From assembly GCA_958295725.1 (NCBI GenBank), contig OY282368.1:1074501-1138500 (forward strand): a stretch of 64,000 nucleotides of DNA. Reading direction: 5' to 3'. This DNA is from an uncultured Alphaproteobacteria bacterium. Its GTDB lineage: Bacteria > Pseudomonadota > Alphaproteobacteria > UBA2966. Made by a program: the position numbers and the translations under genes. This document shows, piece by piece, positions 1 to 8,773 of this stretch. The notes beneath the pieces were generated by a model. It was given only the letters and a program-made list of their open reading frames with translations, had not been told where the DNA came from and ran no database searches. Each line of letters starts with the position of its first letter. The stretch's first letter is position 1.

Positions 1-1974
1 CGTTTCGATGAACTTGTTCGCAAGCCCCACTGAAACGACGAGACGCTGGCCCGACCCCATCTTGTTGCGGGCCGTCACGACAAGGGTATCCGGGTGGCTA
101 CGCACCTTGAGGCCGAACTCTCTGGGAGTGGCATTCACGCTCTCCATCCTGCGCAGTTCCTCGCGCAGTTCCTCGATGGAATCGGTGATATGGGCATACC
201 AGCCTTCCGCTTCTTCCGGCATCCAGATGCGGCACAGGTCCTCGTATCCGGGTCGATATCCAAACCATCGGCCCATCTGCATGAGCGTGTCGTACATCAT
301 GGAGTTGCGAAGGAAATAGCTGACGGTCAGCCCCTGGAGGGTCAGCCCCCGGGAGAGCGAAAAACCCCCGACCGCAATCACGTTGAGGCCGGTCGCCTCG
401 TGGTCCGCGTAGTCGAGGGAGCCGGAGGCCCGGCTGTTCACCTCGACGACCTTCACGGCGCTCACGCTGTCCAGCAGGAGACCCTGGATGTCCCGCCATC
501 CGCAGGTCCCGGCGTATTCGTCGTCGAAGACCTCGCGTAGCGCCGCGATCTCCGGATCCCGCAACGCCGAGGCTTCGCGCTTCGCGCCGTTGACTCGCAC
601 GCTGTATCTGATCCGCTCAACGACCTCGTGGATTTCGTTGCGCAGCTGACGCTGGACATTCACGAAACGGGACGCGTTCACGAGCATCGAATTGTGTTCC
701 CCGATCTGGCCGCGCGCCAGCCGGATCGCTCGCGCGACGATGAAGGTGCGGACTGCGGTTTCGAGGCTCTCCGGGAGACCGGTTACCGAATGATCGATCG
801 TATGCCAAAGGGGGAGCAGATCCTCGTTGTTGTCGATGTGGCGGATGACGCGGTCCGCGTCGTCGACGAACACTCTCGTCGCGCCGAAGTAGTTGTCGGG
901 CGGATCAAGGCTCACTACGAAGTCGCGAGGAAACAGGTCTTCTCCGAACATCGCGTCGTCGCTGTCGGGATCGATGAAGATGTTGGCGAACGGGGTCGCC
1001 GTGTATCCCACATAGCAGCTTCGATCGAACACGCCGAGGAGGCTTCGTATCTGACCGTTTATTCTGGAGACCTCGTCGGAACCCTTCTTGATGTTGATCG
1101 AAGCGTTGTCCGCTTCGTCGTCGATCAGAAGCATCGGTGAATTGATCGACGACGTGTCCCGTTGCGCGTTGTGTTCCCGAAGCCAGTCGAGCAGGTTCCT
1201 GAGCGTGTTCGTGTTCTTCTTGATCACGAAGACTGCCGGTTCCCTGAGATTTACCAGAGGAATGCCGACGTTGGTCGCAGTCGCCTTGTTGAAGTCGCGC
1301 AGGGAATTGGTGAAAGTGCTCGGCCTGCGCCTGGGATCTACGCGCCCGACGCCGACCATGCGCCTGCCGCCATGCTTGTTCCCAAGGATCCTCGCGCTGT
1401 CGACGCCGATGAAACCCTCGTCGATGCGCGCCTGCGTCTGATTGCGCAGATTGTTGTGTATGCCCGCGATCACGACGATCACCTTGTAGCCGGCGTCGGC
1501 GGCCTTGCAGATCAGGCCGGTATAGTTGGCGGTCTTTCCGGACTGGACATGCCCCACCACCATGCCGCGGCGGTCCCATCTCCCTTCCCTGTCCGGATTC
1601 TCGAGGAGGCCGAGGGTGCGGTCCGTGACCTCGTCCATCGCCGCCAGCACCTGTCCCGAGAATCCTCCCTGTCCGAGCAGTTTCCTGTACCGATCCCAGA
1701 AATAGGTGTCGATTCCAGCCCTTGCTTGCGCGGCCGGCAGCCACGGCTCGAAGTCCTCTTGCTCCTGAAGGACGACGCCCAGATTCATGGTGACGCCGTG
1801 AATGTTTTCGAACTCCCGAGCCAGATGCTCCGCTTCCTCGTCCGTCACCCCATGACAGTCCGGCACAGCGCGGGTCTGGGCGATGAGTTTGCGAATTTTC
1901 TCCGGCGTCGGCAACGCCTCGTCTGCCAGGAGCGCCCCGACCATTGTCCTGAGCATCGCCAGCCCGTCCGTCAT
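1..1974 (-). CDS. Z1-domain superfamily II helicase, 3' end beyond window
   Basis: Reading leftward from ATG at 1974 gives 658 codons without a stop, so the C-terminus lies outside the window. A Walker A motif GHVQSGKT is at residues 141-148 and a Walker B LLIDDEAD at about 282-289, both typical of the Z1 helicase-like domain; after Walker A comes a conserved stretch containing IAGIHNNLRNQTQAR. Z1 proteins occur in restriction-like operons with MORC/MutL-type ATPases and are thought to drive DNA remodelling or translocation. Its ATG overlaps the stop of the ATPase gene (TGA 1971-1973), so the two are translationally coupled. Family call is firm; the exact biochemical activity is inferred. Confidence 0.88.
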   Translation of the reverse strand, partial: MTDGLAMLRTMVGALLADEALPTPEKIRKLIAQTRAVPDCHGVTDEEAEHLAREFENIHGVTMNLGVVLQEQEDFEPWLPAAQARAGIDTYFWDRYRKLLGQGGFSGQVLAAMDEVTDRTLGLLENPDREGRWDRRGMVVGHVQSGKTANYTGLICKAADAGYKVIVVIAGIHNNLRNQTQARIDEGFIGVDSARILGNKHGGRRMVGVGRVDPRRRPSTFTNSLRDFNKATATNVGIPLVNLREPAVFVIKKNTNTLRNLLDWLREHNAQRDTSSINSPMLLIDDEADNASINIKKGSDEVSRINGQIRSLLGVFDRSCYVGYTATPFANIFIDPDSDDAMFGEDLFPRDFVVSLDPPDNYFGATRVFVDDADRVIRHIDNNEDLLPLWHTIDHSVTGLPESLETAVRTFIVARAIRLARGQIGEHNSMLVNASRFVNVQRQLRNEIHEVVERIRYSVRVNGAKREASALRDPEIAALREVFDDEYAGTCGWRDIQGLLLDSVSAVKVVEVNSRASGSLDYADHEATGLNVIAVGGFSLSRGLTLQGLTVSYFLRNSMMYDTLMQMGRWFGYRPGYEDLCRIWMPEEAEGWYAHITDSIEELREELRRMESVNATPREFGLKVRSHPDTLVVTARNKMGSGQRLVVSVGLANKFIET

Positions 1975-3446
1975 CCTTCTGTCCGTTCGATTGTCTCGAT
2001 CATTTCTTCGGCGCGAGGCCAGTTGGATCTGAAGGGTTCGGCGGATTGCATCATCGACATCGCCTTGTCGGATGAAAAGCCGCCTTTTCGGAGCGCTCGA
2101 TAGGTCGACATCACGATCTCCGCGAAATTGTCTCCGTCAAGCGTCTGCCCCGCCACGTTCTCCGGTTTCTCGCCGATGTCCGCGAACAGCGCGTCGATCG
2201 GCAGCGTGGAGACGATCAACCCGATCAGCCTGCGAAATTCCTGTTTGTCCGACTGATCGAGCGTGTCCATGAAACCGGCGAAGAGCGGATGTTCCAGATT
2301 CAGGCCGTAGAATATCTCGTTCTTGTTCTGCGTTCGCGTCCATACGGGTAGCTCGTTGTCTTCGATCAGGCGTTTGCCTCGCACCGTATACGTTCGCTTT
2401 GATGGCGCGATGATGGGATCGATGATCTGCCTGAGCCTCTCCCGGACCCGTGGCGGCGGCTGCGCCGAGGCCTTCCTGACGTCTATCTTCCACTCGGCGT
2501 CGAGACTGTTCGGTATGTCGATTCGGACTCGGCACAGCTTCGCGACCTCCGATTGTCTCGCCATGCCGAACCATGTTCCGTGAACGATGAGGCGCCTGTT
2601 TCGATACAGGTAGAATCCCTGATTCCTTGCATATCCTTCAGGCCCTCCGTACCTGTCCCATTCGGCGGGCGAGACCTTGGTGTGATGCGGAAGGGTATAG
2701 GGCTGTATGCGGATCGTCGTCCCGCGAAACGGGATCTTTTCCAGCGGGCCTGCCTGTGTCGCCGGATGGTGCGAGTGGAAGGGATCGAAGGGGGCCAGTT
2801 CGCGTCCATTGAGAAGTATCCTGATCCGCCGCTGTCCGCTCCGCTCGGACATGAAACGGTGAAACACGAATTCGACGTGCGAAGCCGTCTCGTCGATCTG
2901 GCGAACGAGGTTTCCGCGACTGTCGTCGGTGCCGGTCAGGCGGTCGAGTTTCTGCCAGACGACGAGGGTGCCGCTCGAACCGAGCCTTTCGAACCATGGA
3001 AGCGTTGCATGGTCGCCCGGGATCTCGACCAGCCACTCGTTCCTTTCCGCAACCGTGTCCAGATCCCAGATCGCGCAGGAAGTCGTTCCGTTCCTGCGGG
3101 TGACCACGGTCAGGCGGCGGCACTGCGAGAACGAAGCCGTCTTCAGTCCGAGGCCGAAACGTCCGAGATCGGTCGTCGCGCGGCCGTCGAGGGGACTCCT
3201 TGTCCCGGGCCGCATCGCCTCCATGAGTTCCGCCTCGTCCATTCCGGCACCGTCGTCGAGGATGCCCAGAGCGGGAAGTTCGGAATCGGTGTCCGCAAGG
3301 AGTTCGATCTTCCGGGCGCCGGCGGTCACCGAATTGTCGATGACGTCCGCGGCGGCAGTCCGGAGAGAATAGCCGATGCTGCGCATGCTCTCGATCAGGG
3401 AGGCCGCGCGGGGAGCGATGACTCGCGTGTCGCCGCCGCGCGTCAT
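1971..3446 (-). CDS. MORC/MutL-like GHKL ATPase of a restriction-type operon
   Basis: A 491-residue protein with a GHKL ATPase fold at the N-terminus: N-box ADVIDNS near residues 33-39, DDGAGMD near 64-70, and GRFGLGLKTAS near 95-105. After the ATPase and S5-like transducer part comes a C-terminal region without a recognisable nuclease motif. It belongs to the bacterial MORC-like group found with Z1 helicases, DNA methylases and Vsr nucleases. The start at 3446 was chosen because it overlaps the methylase stop as ATGA and places the GHKL domain at the normal distance; the open frame continues upstream to 4022 but that part is antisense-like shadow of the methylase. Its likely role is ATP-dependent clamping on DNA within a defence complex (inference). 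Confidence 0.88.
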   Translation of the reverse strand: MTRGGDTRVIAPRAASLIESMRSIGYSLRTAAADVIDNSVTAGARKIELLADTDSELPALGILDDGAGMDEAELMEAMRPGTRSPLDGRATTDLGRFGLGLKTASFSQCRRLTVVTRRNGTTSCAIWDLDTVAERNEWLVEIPGDHATLPWFERLGSSGTLVVWQKLDRLTGTDDSRGNLVRQIDETASHVEFVFHRFMSERSGQRRIRILLNGRELAPFDPFHSHHPATQAGPLEKIPFRGTTIRIQPYTLPHHTKVSPAEWDRYGGPEGYARNQGFYLYRNRRLIVHGTWFGMARQSEVAKLCRVRIDIPNSLDAEWKIDVRKASAQPPPRVRERLRQIIDPIIAPSKRTYTVRGKRLIEDNELPVWTRTQNKNEIFYGLNLEHPLFAGFMDTLDQSDKQEFRRLIGLIVSTLPIDALFADIGEKPENVAGQTLDGDNFAEIVMSTYRALRKGGFSSDKAMSMMQSAEPFRSNWPRAEEMIETIERTEG

Positions 3447-5050
3447 ACCGGCTCCATGACGACGACGGCGCGGTCGTTCTTCTCTTCCGCCCGCCTGCGG
3501 TGCTCCAGGATATTCCAGAGGCTCTCCGCGATCTGGCGGGCAAGGAACGGGGGGACCGCATTGCCTACCTGCACGTACTGCTGTGTGCGATTCCCCTTGA
3601 AGAAGTAGTTGTCGGGAAACGTCTGCAGGCGGGCTGCCTCGCGTACGGTGAGGCTGCGGCACTGTGCGGTGTCCGGATGGATGAAATAGTGTCCGTCCTT
3701 GGAAATGTGGCTCGTGATCGTTCTCGCCGGTTGGTCGCCGAGCTGGACGCGATACCTGTCGGCGAATTTCCCGGACTTCCAGTTCCTGTGATTTGCCGCC
3801 AGCGCAGGCGGGAAGTCGTCCGTCTTCGGCGAGCGCCCGAGAGCTCGGCCGAAGGCGGAGGCGAAGACGTAGCGCGCCAGATCTGCAGCCATGTGCCCGC
3901 GCGTATGGTTGTTGGGAAGCCGTTCGAGCGTCTCGTCCCGGAGCCAGCCGCGCAGCTCGGCGGGGCAGGAATCCGGAACGGTCAGGCCGCCGTCCGCATC
4001 CCGTCCGGGCGGATCGGGGCAATTCGCCGTCCTGCGGGCCGAGGACAGCGCCTCGTGGAATACCTTCTCACGGGGTTCCGACAGGGATGGATGGTGCCGT
4101 TCGCAAAGCGAGCAGCCCTCCCCTACCGCCTGCTGCCATCGGGCTGCGTCGTCGGCTCTGCTGAGGCCGCTTCGCAGCCTCGGCATGTCGCCGATGATGT
4201 CGTTGACGGTCACCCTTGCGTTCCGCTTCTGCAGCTGCGGCAGGAGTTTCCGCGGAAGACGCTCGGCAATGTCCCTTCTCAGGCAGACGATGAAAACGCG
4301 GTGCCGTGTCTGGGGAATGCCGTGTTCTTCGGCCCTCACGACGAAGTCGCTGGGTATCGGATTCGGGTTCGCAAACCGACCGTCAGGCGGTGAGAGCGCG
4401 AAAAGGAGATAGCTGTCGGGGCCGCACGCGTTTCGAAGGTCCGACATCACCTGCTCGAAAATGCGCTGCCCGTTCAGCTGCGAAGAAAGCATCCCCTTGA
4501 CGTTTTCCATGACGGCGACGGCCGGTTCGAGTCTGGACAATACACGCACATAATCTCTGTAAAGATAGTTACGTTTGTCCAGATAGGGTGCATGGCGATA
4601 CAGTCCGGTGATACGAGCACGCCCCACAAGCGAATAGGCCTGACAGGGTGGCCCGCCGACCAGCACGGTCCATCCTCCATGCCTGGAGCGGAGTTTCCTT
4701 ATCCTTTGGTCGAGAGAAGCGGTTGTTTCCGGCTTTCCGATCTCCAGGTTCAATGTCTCGCGCGAGGCGGCGCGCCATTCCTCCGGATAGAGTTTCGGCC
4801 AGTCAGGCTCAGGCGTTGCGCCGTTCAGGAAGTCGTAATATTCGGACGGAAGGTTGCCGTCGAACTTCCGCAGGAAGGCTCGCAGCCGGAGTGTCCGATA
4901 TGCGGATGGTTCCTTTTCGACGGACAGTTCGACGCTGTAGCGTTTTCTCCCCGCCGGTCCGCGACATTCGGAAAAACCTTCCGCGAGTCCGCCCGGTCCG
5001 GAAAAGAGGTCGACGATGGCGACAGGGTTGACCATGACCATATATCCCAT
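3443..5050 (-). CDS. DNA (cytosine-5) methyltransferase
   Basis: A 535-residue C5-methyltransferase that transfers methyl from SAM to cytosine. Motif I DLFSGPGG is at residues 14-21; the catalytic Pro-Cys lies in GGPPCQAYS; motif VI MENVKG, motif VIII with IPQTRHRVF, and the C-terminal RLQTFPDNY and QVGNAVPP motifs follow in order. At about 535 residues it is longer than many small Dcm enzymes, with a large variable recognition region between motifs VIII and IX. ATG codons at 5050, 5041 and 5035 all precede motif I closely; none has a strong ribosome site, so the start is uncertain by up to 15 bases. It heads an operon with the ATPase and Z1 genes and is divergent from vsr. Recognition site cannot be read. 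Confidence 0.9.
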   Translation of the reverse strand: MGYMVMVNPVAIVDLFSGPGGLAEGFSECRGPAGRKRYSVELSVEKEPSAYRTLRLRAFLRKFDGNLPSEYYDFLNGATPEPDWPKLYPEEWRAASRETLNLEIGKPETTASLDQRIRKLRSRHGGWTVLVGGPPCQAYSLVGRARITGLYRHAPYLDKRNYLYRDYVRVLSRLEPAVAVMENVKGMLSSQLNGQRIFEQVMSDLRNACGPDSYLLFALSPPDGRFANPNPIPSDFVVRAEEHGIPQTRHRVFIVCLRRDIAERLPRKLLPQLQKRNARVTVNDIIGDMPRLRSGLSRADDAARWQQAVGEGCSLCERHHPSLSEPREKVFHEALSSARRTANCPDPPGRDADGGLTVPDSCPAELRGWLRDETLERLPNNHTRGHMAADLARYVFASAFGRALGRSPKTDDFPPALAANHRNWKSGKFADRYRVQLGDQPARTITSHISKDGHYFIHPDTAQCRSLTVREAARLQTFPDNYFFKGNRTQQYVQVGNAVPPFLARQIAESLWNILEHRRRAEEKNDRAVVVMEPV

Positions 5051-5087
5051 GAAATTCGTCGCGAAAAATCCGCAGCGGCAACCGGCA

Positions 5088-5537
5088 ATGGCAGACACGG
5101 TAAATCCGGACATTCGGTCGCGCATGATGGCCGGCATTCGCGGCAAGGACACCCGTCCCGAGATGATTCTGCGTCGGGAACTGCACGCGCGCGGATTTCG
5201 GTATCGTCTTCATGACAGGCGGCTTCCCGGCGCGCCTGATCTGGTCTTTCGGCGCTACAGTGCGGTCTGCTTCGTTCACGGCTGTTTCTGGCACCGCCAT
5301 GCAGGGTGCAGGTACGCGACCACGCCGTCGACCCGAACGGATTTCTGGCAGGCCAAGTTCGACGCCAACGTGATGCGCGATCGGAGGGACTGTCGTGCCC
5401 TTCTCGACGCCGGCTGGCGGGTTGCGACCGTCTGGGAATGCGCATTGAAGAATGGTGGCGAGACCGGGGTCGCATCCGAACTCGCTCGATGGCTGCGAGG
5501 GGCCGACCGACTGTTCGATACCGGTTCCTCGGGGTAG
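5088..5537 (+). CDS. vsr: Very short patch repair endonuclease (Vsr)
   Basis: A 149-residue DNA mismatch endonuclease. The N-terminus MADTVNPDIRSRMMAGIRGK matches the usual Vsr start; the fold shows GAPDLVF with the metal-binding Asp, HGCFWHRH with catalytic His residues, and a WRVATVWECAL ending. Vsr nicks at T:G mismatches made when 5-methylcytosine deaminates, which explains its place next to a C5-methyltransferase. The frame is open from 5016, but that longer form would overlap the divergent methylase start, and the family start fits 5088. The 37-base gap to the methylase must hold both promoters unless they lie inside the genes. Confidence 0.92.
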   Translation: MADTVNPDIRSRMMAGIRGKDTRPEMILRRELHARGFRYRLHDRRLPGAPDLVFRRYSAVCFVHGCFWHRHAGCRYATTPSTRTDFWQAKFDANVMRDRRDCRALLDAGWRVATVWECALKNGGETGVASELARWLRGADRLFDTGSSG

Positions 5538-5806
5538 CGACGAGATCGTTCACCTTTCCAGCCGATGGATCCTTCGAAGACCCGGCGTCCTTTCCGATCG
5601 ACGCTCCACGGTCTCGCCGCGACCCGTCTCGCGGCCCGGTCCGGCCCCGTGTTCCACTGTCCGTCCCGACTTCGGAACCGCGGACGGTCCGATCCCGTCG
5701 ACCGGGCCGGGACGGGGTGCCGGCGACGCGAGCGCGCGCCGGGGTTTCCTGCTATTACAGCGCGTTCTCTCCGGTCGCGAAGAGTTCCGAACGTTCCCGA
5801 AGGTCC
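5538..5806. other. Intergenic region, vsr to soxB
   Basis: GC-rich spacer of about 270 bases. Several open frames cross it but none has recognisable protein content. It marks the border between the defence cluster and the sox operon and probably holds the sox promoter, though no clear -35/-10 pair was seen. Confidence 0.4.
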
Positions 5807-7048
5807 ATGCCCCTTGGCCTGCTGAAATACGGTCTGCGGCGGCGCTATCCCGCTCGCCGCGATGTTCCGGTCGCGACCGGGCTCAAGCCGTCCTACGATG
5901 TCGTCGTCATCGGCGGCGGCGGACACGGGCTCGCGGCGGCCTACTATCTCGCCCGCGACCACGGCATCGCCGACGTCGCCGTCCTGGAGAAGGGATATCT
6001 GGCGGGCGGCAACACCGCGCGCAACACGGCCATCGTTCGCTCGAACTACCTCACGCCCGAGGGCGTGCGCTTCTACGACGAATCGATCCGGCTCTTCCGG
6101 AACCTGTCGAACGAGCTGGACTACAACATCCTGTACTCCGAGCGCGGCCATCTCACGCTCGCGCACACCGACGCGGCCTTGCGCACCAGCCGGTGGCGGG
6201 CGGAAGTCAACAAGCATCTCGGGGTCGAGTCCGAGCTGATCGGCCTGGACGAGATCGCTCGCGTCTGCCCGCCGCTCAACCTTTCGGGCGCGGCGCGCTA
6301 CCCGATCCTGGGCGCGCTCTACCACCGTCCCGGCGCCATCGCGCGGCACGACGCCGTGGCATGGGGCTACGCCGCGAACGCCGCGCGGCTCGGCGTCGAG
6401 ATCCATCAGCGGACCGAGGTCACCGGCGTGCTTCGGGAGGGCGGGCGCGTCACCGGCCTGGAAACCACCCGCGGCGCGGTGTCCTGCGGCAAGGTCCTTC
6501 AGGCCGTGGCCGGCCATTCCTCGGTCATGGCGGCGGCGGCGGGCTTCAAGCTGCCGATCCGGACGGTCCCGTTGCAGGCCTGCGTGTCGCAGCCCCTCAA
6601 ACCGTTCCTCGACCCCATCGTCGTGTCTGGCAGCCTCCACGTGTACGTCTCGCAGAGCGACCGGGGCGAGCTGGTCATGGGCGGTCCGGTCGATCCCTAT
6701 ACGTTGTACTCGACCCGTTCGACCCTCGACTTCAAGGAAGGGCTGATGGGCCACATGCTCGAGCTGTTCCCCTTCCTGAGCGAGGCGCGCCTGTTGCGGC
6801 AGTGGGCGGGCCTCGCCGACATGACGCCGGATTTCAGCCCGGTCATGGGGCTCACCCCGATCGAGAACTATTACGTCGATTCCGGTTGGGGGACGTGGGG
6901 GTTCAAGGCGACGCCCGTCGCCGGCAAGCGCATGGCGGAGACCATCGCCACCGGGCGGGTCCCGGACGTCCTGCAGCCGTTCCGGCTCGACCGGTTCGAC
7001 ACGTTCGAGCAGGTGGGCGAGCGCGGCGCGGGGTCCGTGGGGCATTAG
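5807..7048 (+). CDS. soxB: Sarcosine oxidase, beta subunit
   Basis: A 413-residue FAD oxidoreductase, the normal length of heterotetrameric sarcosine oxidase beta. The dinucleotide-binding motif VVVIGGGGHGLAAAYYLARD is at about residues 25-44, and the end contains the conserved SGWGTWGFKATPVAGK. SoxB carries the FAD/FMN site where sarcosine is oxidised to glycine. The ATG at 5807 was chosen because MPLGLLKYGLRRRYP is a typical SoxB N-terminus; the frame extends upstream to 5306 without coding character. Normally soxD follows directly, but here a PLD-family gene intervenes. Confidence 0.93.
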   Translation: MPLGLLKYGLRRRYPARRDVPVATGLKPSYDVVVIGGGGHGLAAAYYLARDHGIADVAVLEKGYLAGGNTARNTAIVRSNYLTPEGVRFYDESIRLFRNLSNELDYNILYSERGHLTLAHTDAALRTSRWRAEVNKHLGVESELIGLDEIARVCPPLNLSGAARYPILGALYHRPGAIARHDAVAWGYAANAARLGVEIHQRTEVTGVLREGGRVTGLETTRGAVSCGKVLQAVAGHSSVMAAAAGFKLPIRTVPLQACVSQPLKPFLDPIVVSGSLHVYVSQSDRGELVMGGPVDPYTLYSTRSTLDFKEGLMGHMLELFPFLSEARLLRQWAGLADMTPDFSPVMGLTPIENYYVDSGWGTWGFKATPVAGKRMAETIATGRVPDVLQPFRLDRFDTFEQVGERGAGSVGH

Positions 7049-7052
7049 GGCC

Positions 7053-7078
7053 GGAGCCAGGGAAACGCCATGAACATC
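7053..7078. repeat. Left copy of 26-bp direct repeat flanking the PLD gene
   Basis: The 26 bases running through the start codon of the PLD gene match 8451-8476, which run through the soxD start, at 23 of 26 positions. Both copies have the form GGAGCC, a G/A run, AACGCCATGAA. This may be a footprint of insertion beside soxD or a copied leader. Confidence 0.7.
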
Positions 7079-8203
7079 GTGACAGTTAGGGGGGGCAACC
7101 GGATGCTTTTCACGGATGGGGAAATACTGTCCAGGTTCAAGAAACGTCTCGAAAAGTCCACCCGCGTTCGCATCGTGACGGCGTGGGCGACCTCGGGTCC
7201 ACAGCTGGACGCGCTCGAGGCTGCCGTCCAGAAGAAAGGCCTCAAGGTCCGCGCCATCGTGGGGACCCACGGCAACGCCACGGAGCCTTTGGCTCTCAAA
7301 CTCCTCCATAAACGCGGCAAGCTCCGACTCGCCGGGAACAAAGTGCTTTTCCACCCCAAGGTATACGTCTTCGAATGCAGGAATGGAGCCAGCCGCGCAT
7401 GGGTTGGAAGCGCCAACTTCACGCAACGGGGGTTCGGGGGCGGGAACGTGGAAATCATGTACGAGACCGACGAGGTTGGATACTTCGAGGAATGGTTCAG
7501 GGAGCAGTGGAGGCATCTCGAACCCGCTACCGGGGAAGCGATCGCTGCCTACCGGAAACGTCGCAAGAAAAATCCTCCTGGCCAAGAACTTAGGAATCTC
7601 GTTGGCAAACGGAAAGGCGCCGTTGCCAAGCCTTCGTTGCTGCTGGAAGGGCAAACCTGGGGACCAGTGCTCGATCCGAAGGAAATTCGTAGCGCCTTCG
7701 ACCGGATGCGCGAAACGCTGATCCACGGAGCCAAAGTGTTCCCGGACATGAAGGTTAGGGGAGCCAGGGGAGTCAGGGGAGTGTATTGGCACGCCGATCC
7801 CGGGTATTGGTGCGCTTTCCGAGATCCCGACATCCCGCGGAAGCAGTACTGGAACTGCTTCGGTCTGGAGCAGCCTAGGGAATCCGACCGGGTGCGTAAT
7901 GATTTCGACCTTGAGATCAATCCGCCGTTCGACGGCAACAGCAATCACGCCGGCTTGTTCGTCCAGAATAAGCATGGCGATATTTTCTTGGCGCGAAATC
8001 TGAAAAGGATTCCGAAGGTCGATTGGAAGGGCTTGGAGGGAAAGTTGAATGAAAATGAAAGGTTGTCCGGAAGGATCGTCGACGTGCCCTGGAGAAGACG
8101 TACCCGGCGCATGATCGTCCTGGGCGAGGTCGGTTCGGGCGAACTCCGGGGCACAATAGCCGAACTGGTCAGACTGGTCGTCGAACTCAAGGGCACCGCC
8201 TGA
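7070..8203 (+). CDS. Phospholipase D-family protein inserted in the sox operon
   Basis: A 377-residue protein with one PLD-type active-site motif: HPKVYVF at residues 95-101 followed by WVGSANFTQRGF at 111-122. The HxK plus GSxN pattern places it among the single-motif PLD nucleases and related hydrolases, which work as dimers; the rest of the protein has no recognised domain. It sits between soxB and soxD, where the family is not expected, and its codon use is visibly less GC-rich than the sox genes. The first ATG lies in a duplicated copy of the soxD start, so the native start may be the later ATG at 7103 (MLFTDGEIL), which follows a G-run. A nuclease or defence role is plausible but unproven. 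Confidence 0.75.
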   Translation: MNIVTVRGGNRMLFTDGEILSRFKKRLEKSTRVRIVTAWATSGPQLDALEAAVQKKGLKVRAIVGTHGNATEPLALKLLHKRGKLRLAGNKVLFHPKVYVFECRNGASRAWVGSANFTQRGFGGGNVEIMYETDEVGYFEEWFREQWRHLEPATGEAIAAYRKRRKKNPPGQELRNLVGKRKGAVAKPSLLLEGQTWGPVLDPKEIRSAFDRMRETLIHGAKVFPDMKVRGARGVRGVYWHADPGYWCAFRDPDIPRKQYWNCFGLEQPRESDRVRNDFDLEINPPFDGNSNHAGLFVQNKHGDIFLARNLKRIPKVDWKGLEGKLNENERLSGRIVDVPWRRRTRRMIVLGEVGSGELRGTIAELVRLVVELKGTA

Positions 8204-8467
8204 ACTTGACGGGACCGCCTTCGCGCCGTTCGTCCGGCCCGACCGGATCGATCGAAATGGATTCCCGCTTTTGCGGAACCTGCTCCCGCGAAAGCGGGGG
8301 AATGACGCATTGGCGCGTGCGGCCAAGCCGCTTCCCGCCGGACCGGACCGGCGCACGGGATTCCGGCTTCGGTTCGGCGGTTTCGCCCGTGGACGCTGGA
8401 AACCGCCCGAGCCCAAGACATATGATCTCTGGAATCGGGGCGTCGGGACTGGAGCCGGGGGAACGCC
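8204..8467. other. Intergenic region between PLD gene and soxD
   Basis: A 264-base spacer inside what should be a tight operon. It holds a REP-like sequence (8259-8307) and the second copy of the 26-bp repeat at its right end. No convincing gene. Its length suggests it came with the inserted PLD gene. Confidence 0.5.
8259..8307. repeat. REP-like palindromic sequence
   Basis: Contains GGATTCCCGCTTT and, after an interruption, GCGAAAGCGGGGGAATGACG, the two arms of the widespread proteobacterial extragenic palindrome. A simpler copy is at 57729-57753. Confidence 0.6.
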
Positions 8468-8476
8468 ATGAAGATC
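8451..8476. repeat. Right copy of 26-bp direct repeat flanking the PLD gene
   Basis: Spans the soxD ribosome site and start codon. It matches 7053-7078 with three mismatches. See the left copy. Confidence 0.7.
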
Positions 8477-8773
8477 CTGCGTTGTCCGCTGAACGGTCCG
8501 CGCAACGTCTCTGAATTCGCTTACGGCGGGGAAGTGGTCGCCATGCCGGATCCGGCGGCGGCCAGCGACGCGGAATGGGCGGACCACGTGTTCCTCGAGG
8601 ACAACCGGCGCGGCGTCGTGCGGGAATGGTGGCTTCACGTCGCGACCGACTACTGGTTCATCGCCGAGCGCGATACGGCGACGGACGAGATCGTCCGCAC
8701 CTGTCCGGCCTCCGAGGTCTTCGCGGAGCGGGTCTCGTTCGCCGCGCCCGACGACGAGGGCGGACGGGCATGA
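8468..8773 (+). CDS. soxD: Sarcosine oxidase, delta subunit, variant lacking zinc ligands
   Basis: A 101-residue SoxD. The N-terminus has CPLNGPR where zinc-binding SoxD has a CPxCG pattern, so Cys6 is kept but position 9 is Asn; the later HVATDYWF has Asp where the classic form has Cys four residues after His. Two of the four expected zinc ligands are therefore absent. The WWLHVATDYWFIAERDTATD core otherwise fits the family. I believe a zinc-free SoxD subgroup of this type exists, so this may be a normal variant. The stop overlaps the soxA start (ATGA at 8770-8773). Confidence 0.9.
   Translation: MKILRCPLNGPRNVSEFAYGGEVVAMPDPAAASDAEWADHVFLEDNRRGVVREWWLHVATDYWFIAERDTATDEIVRTCPASEVFAERVSFAAPDDEGGRA

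Noticed and set aside
5276..8638. A 1120-codon minus-strand frame across vsr end, soxB and the PLD gene
   Set aside because: Crosses several genes and intergenic DNA without recognisable protein content.
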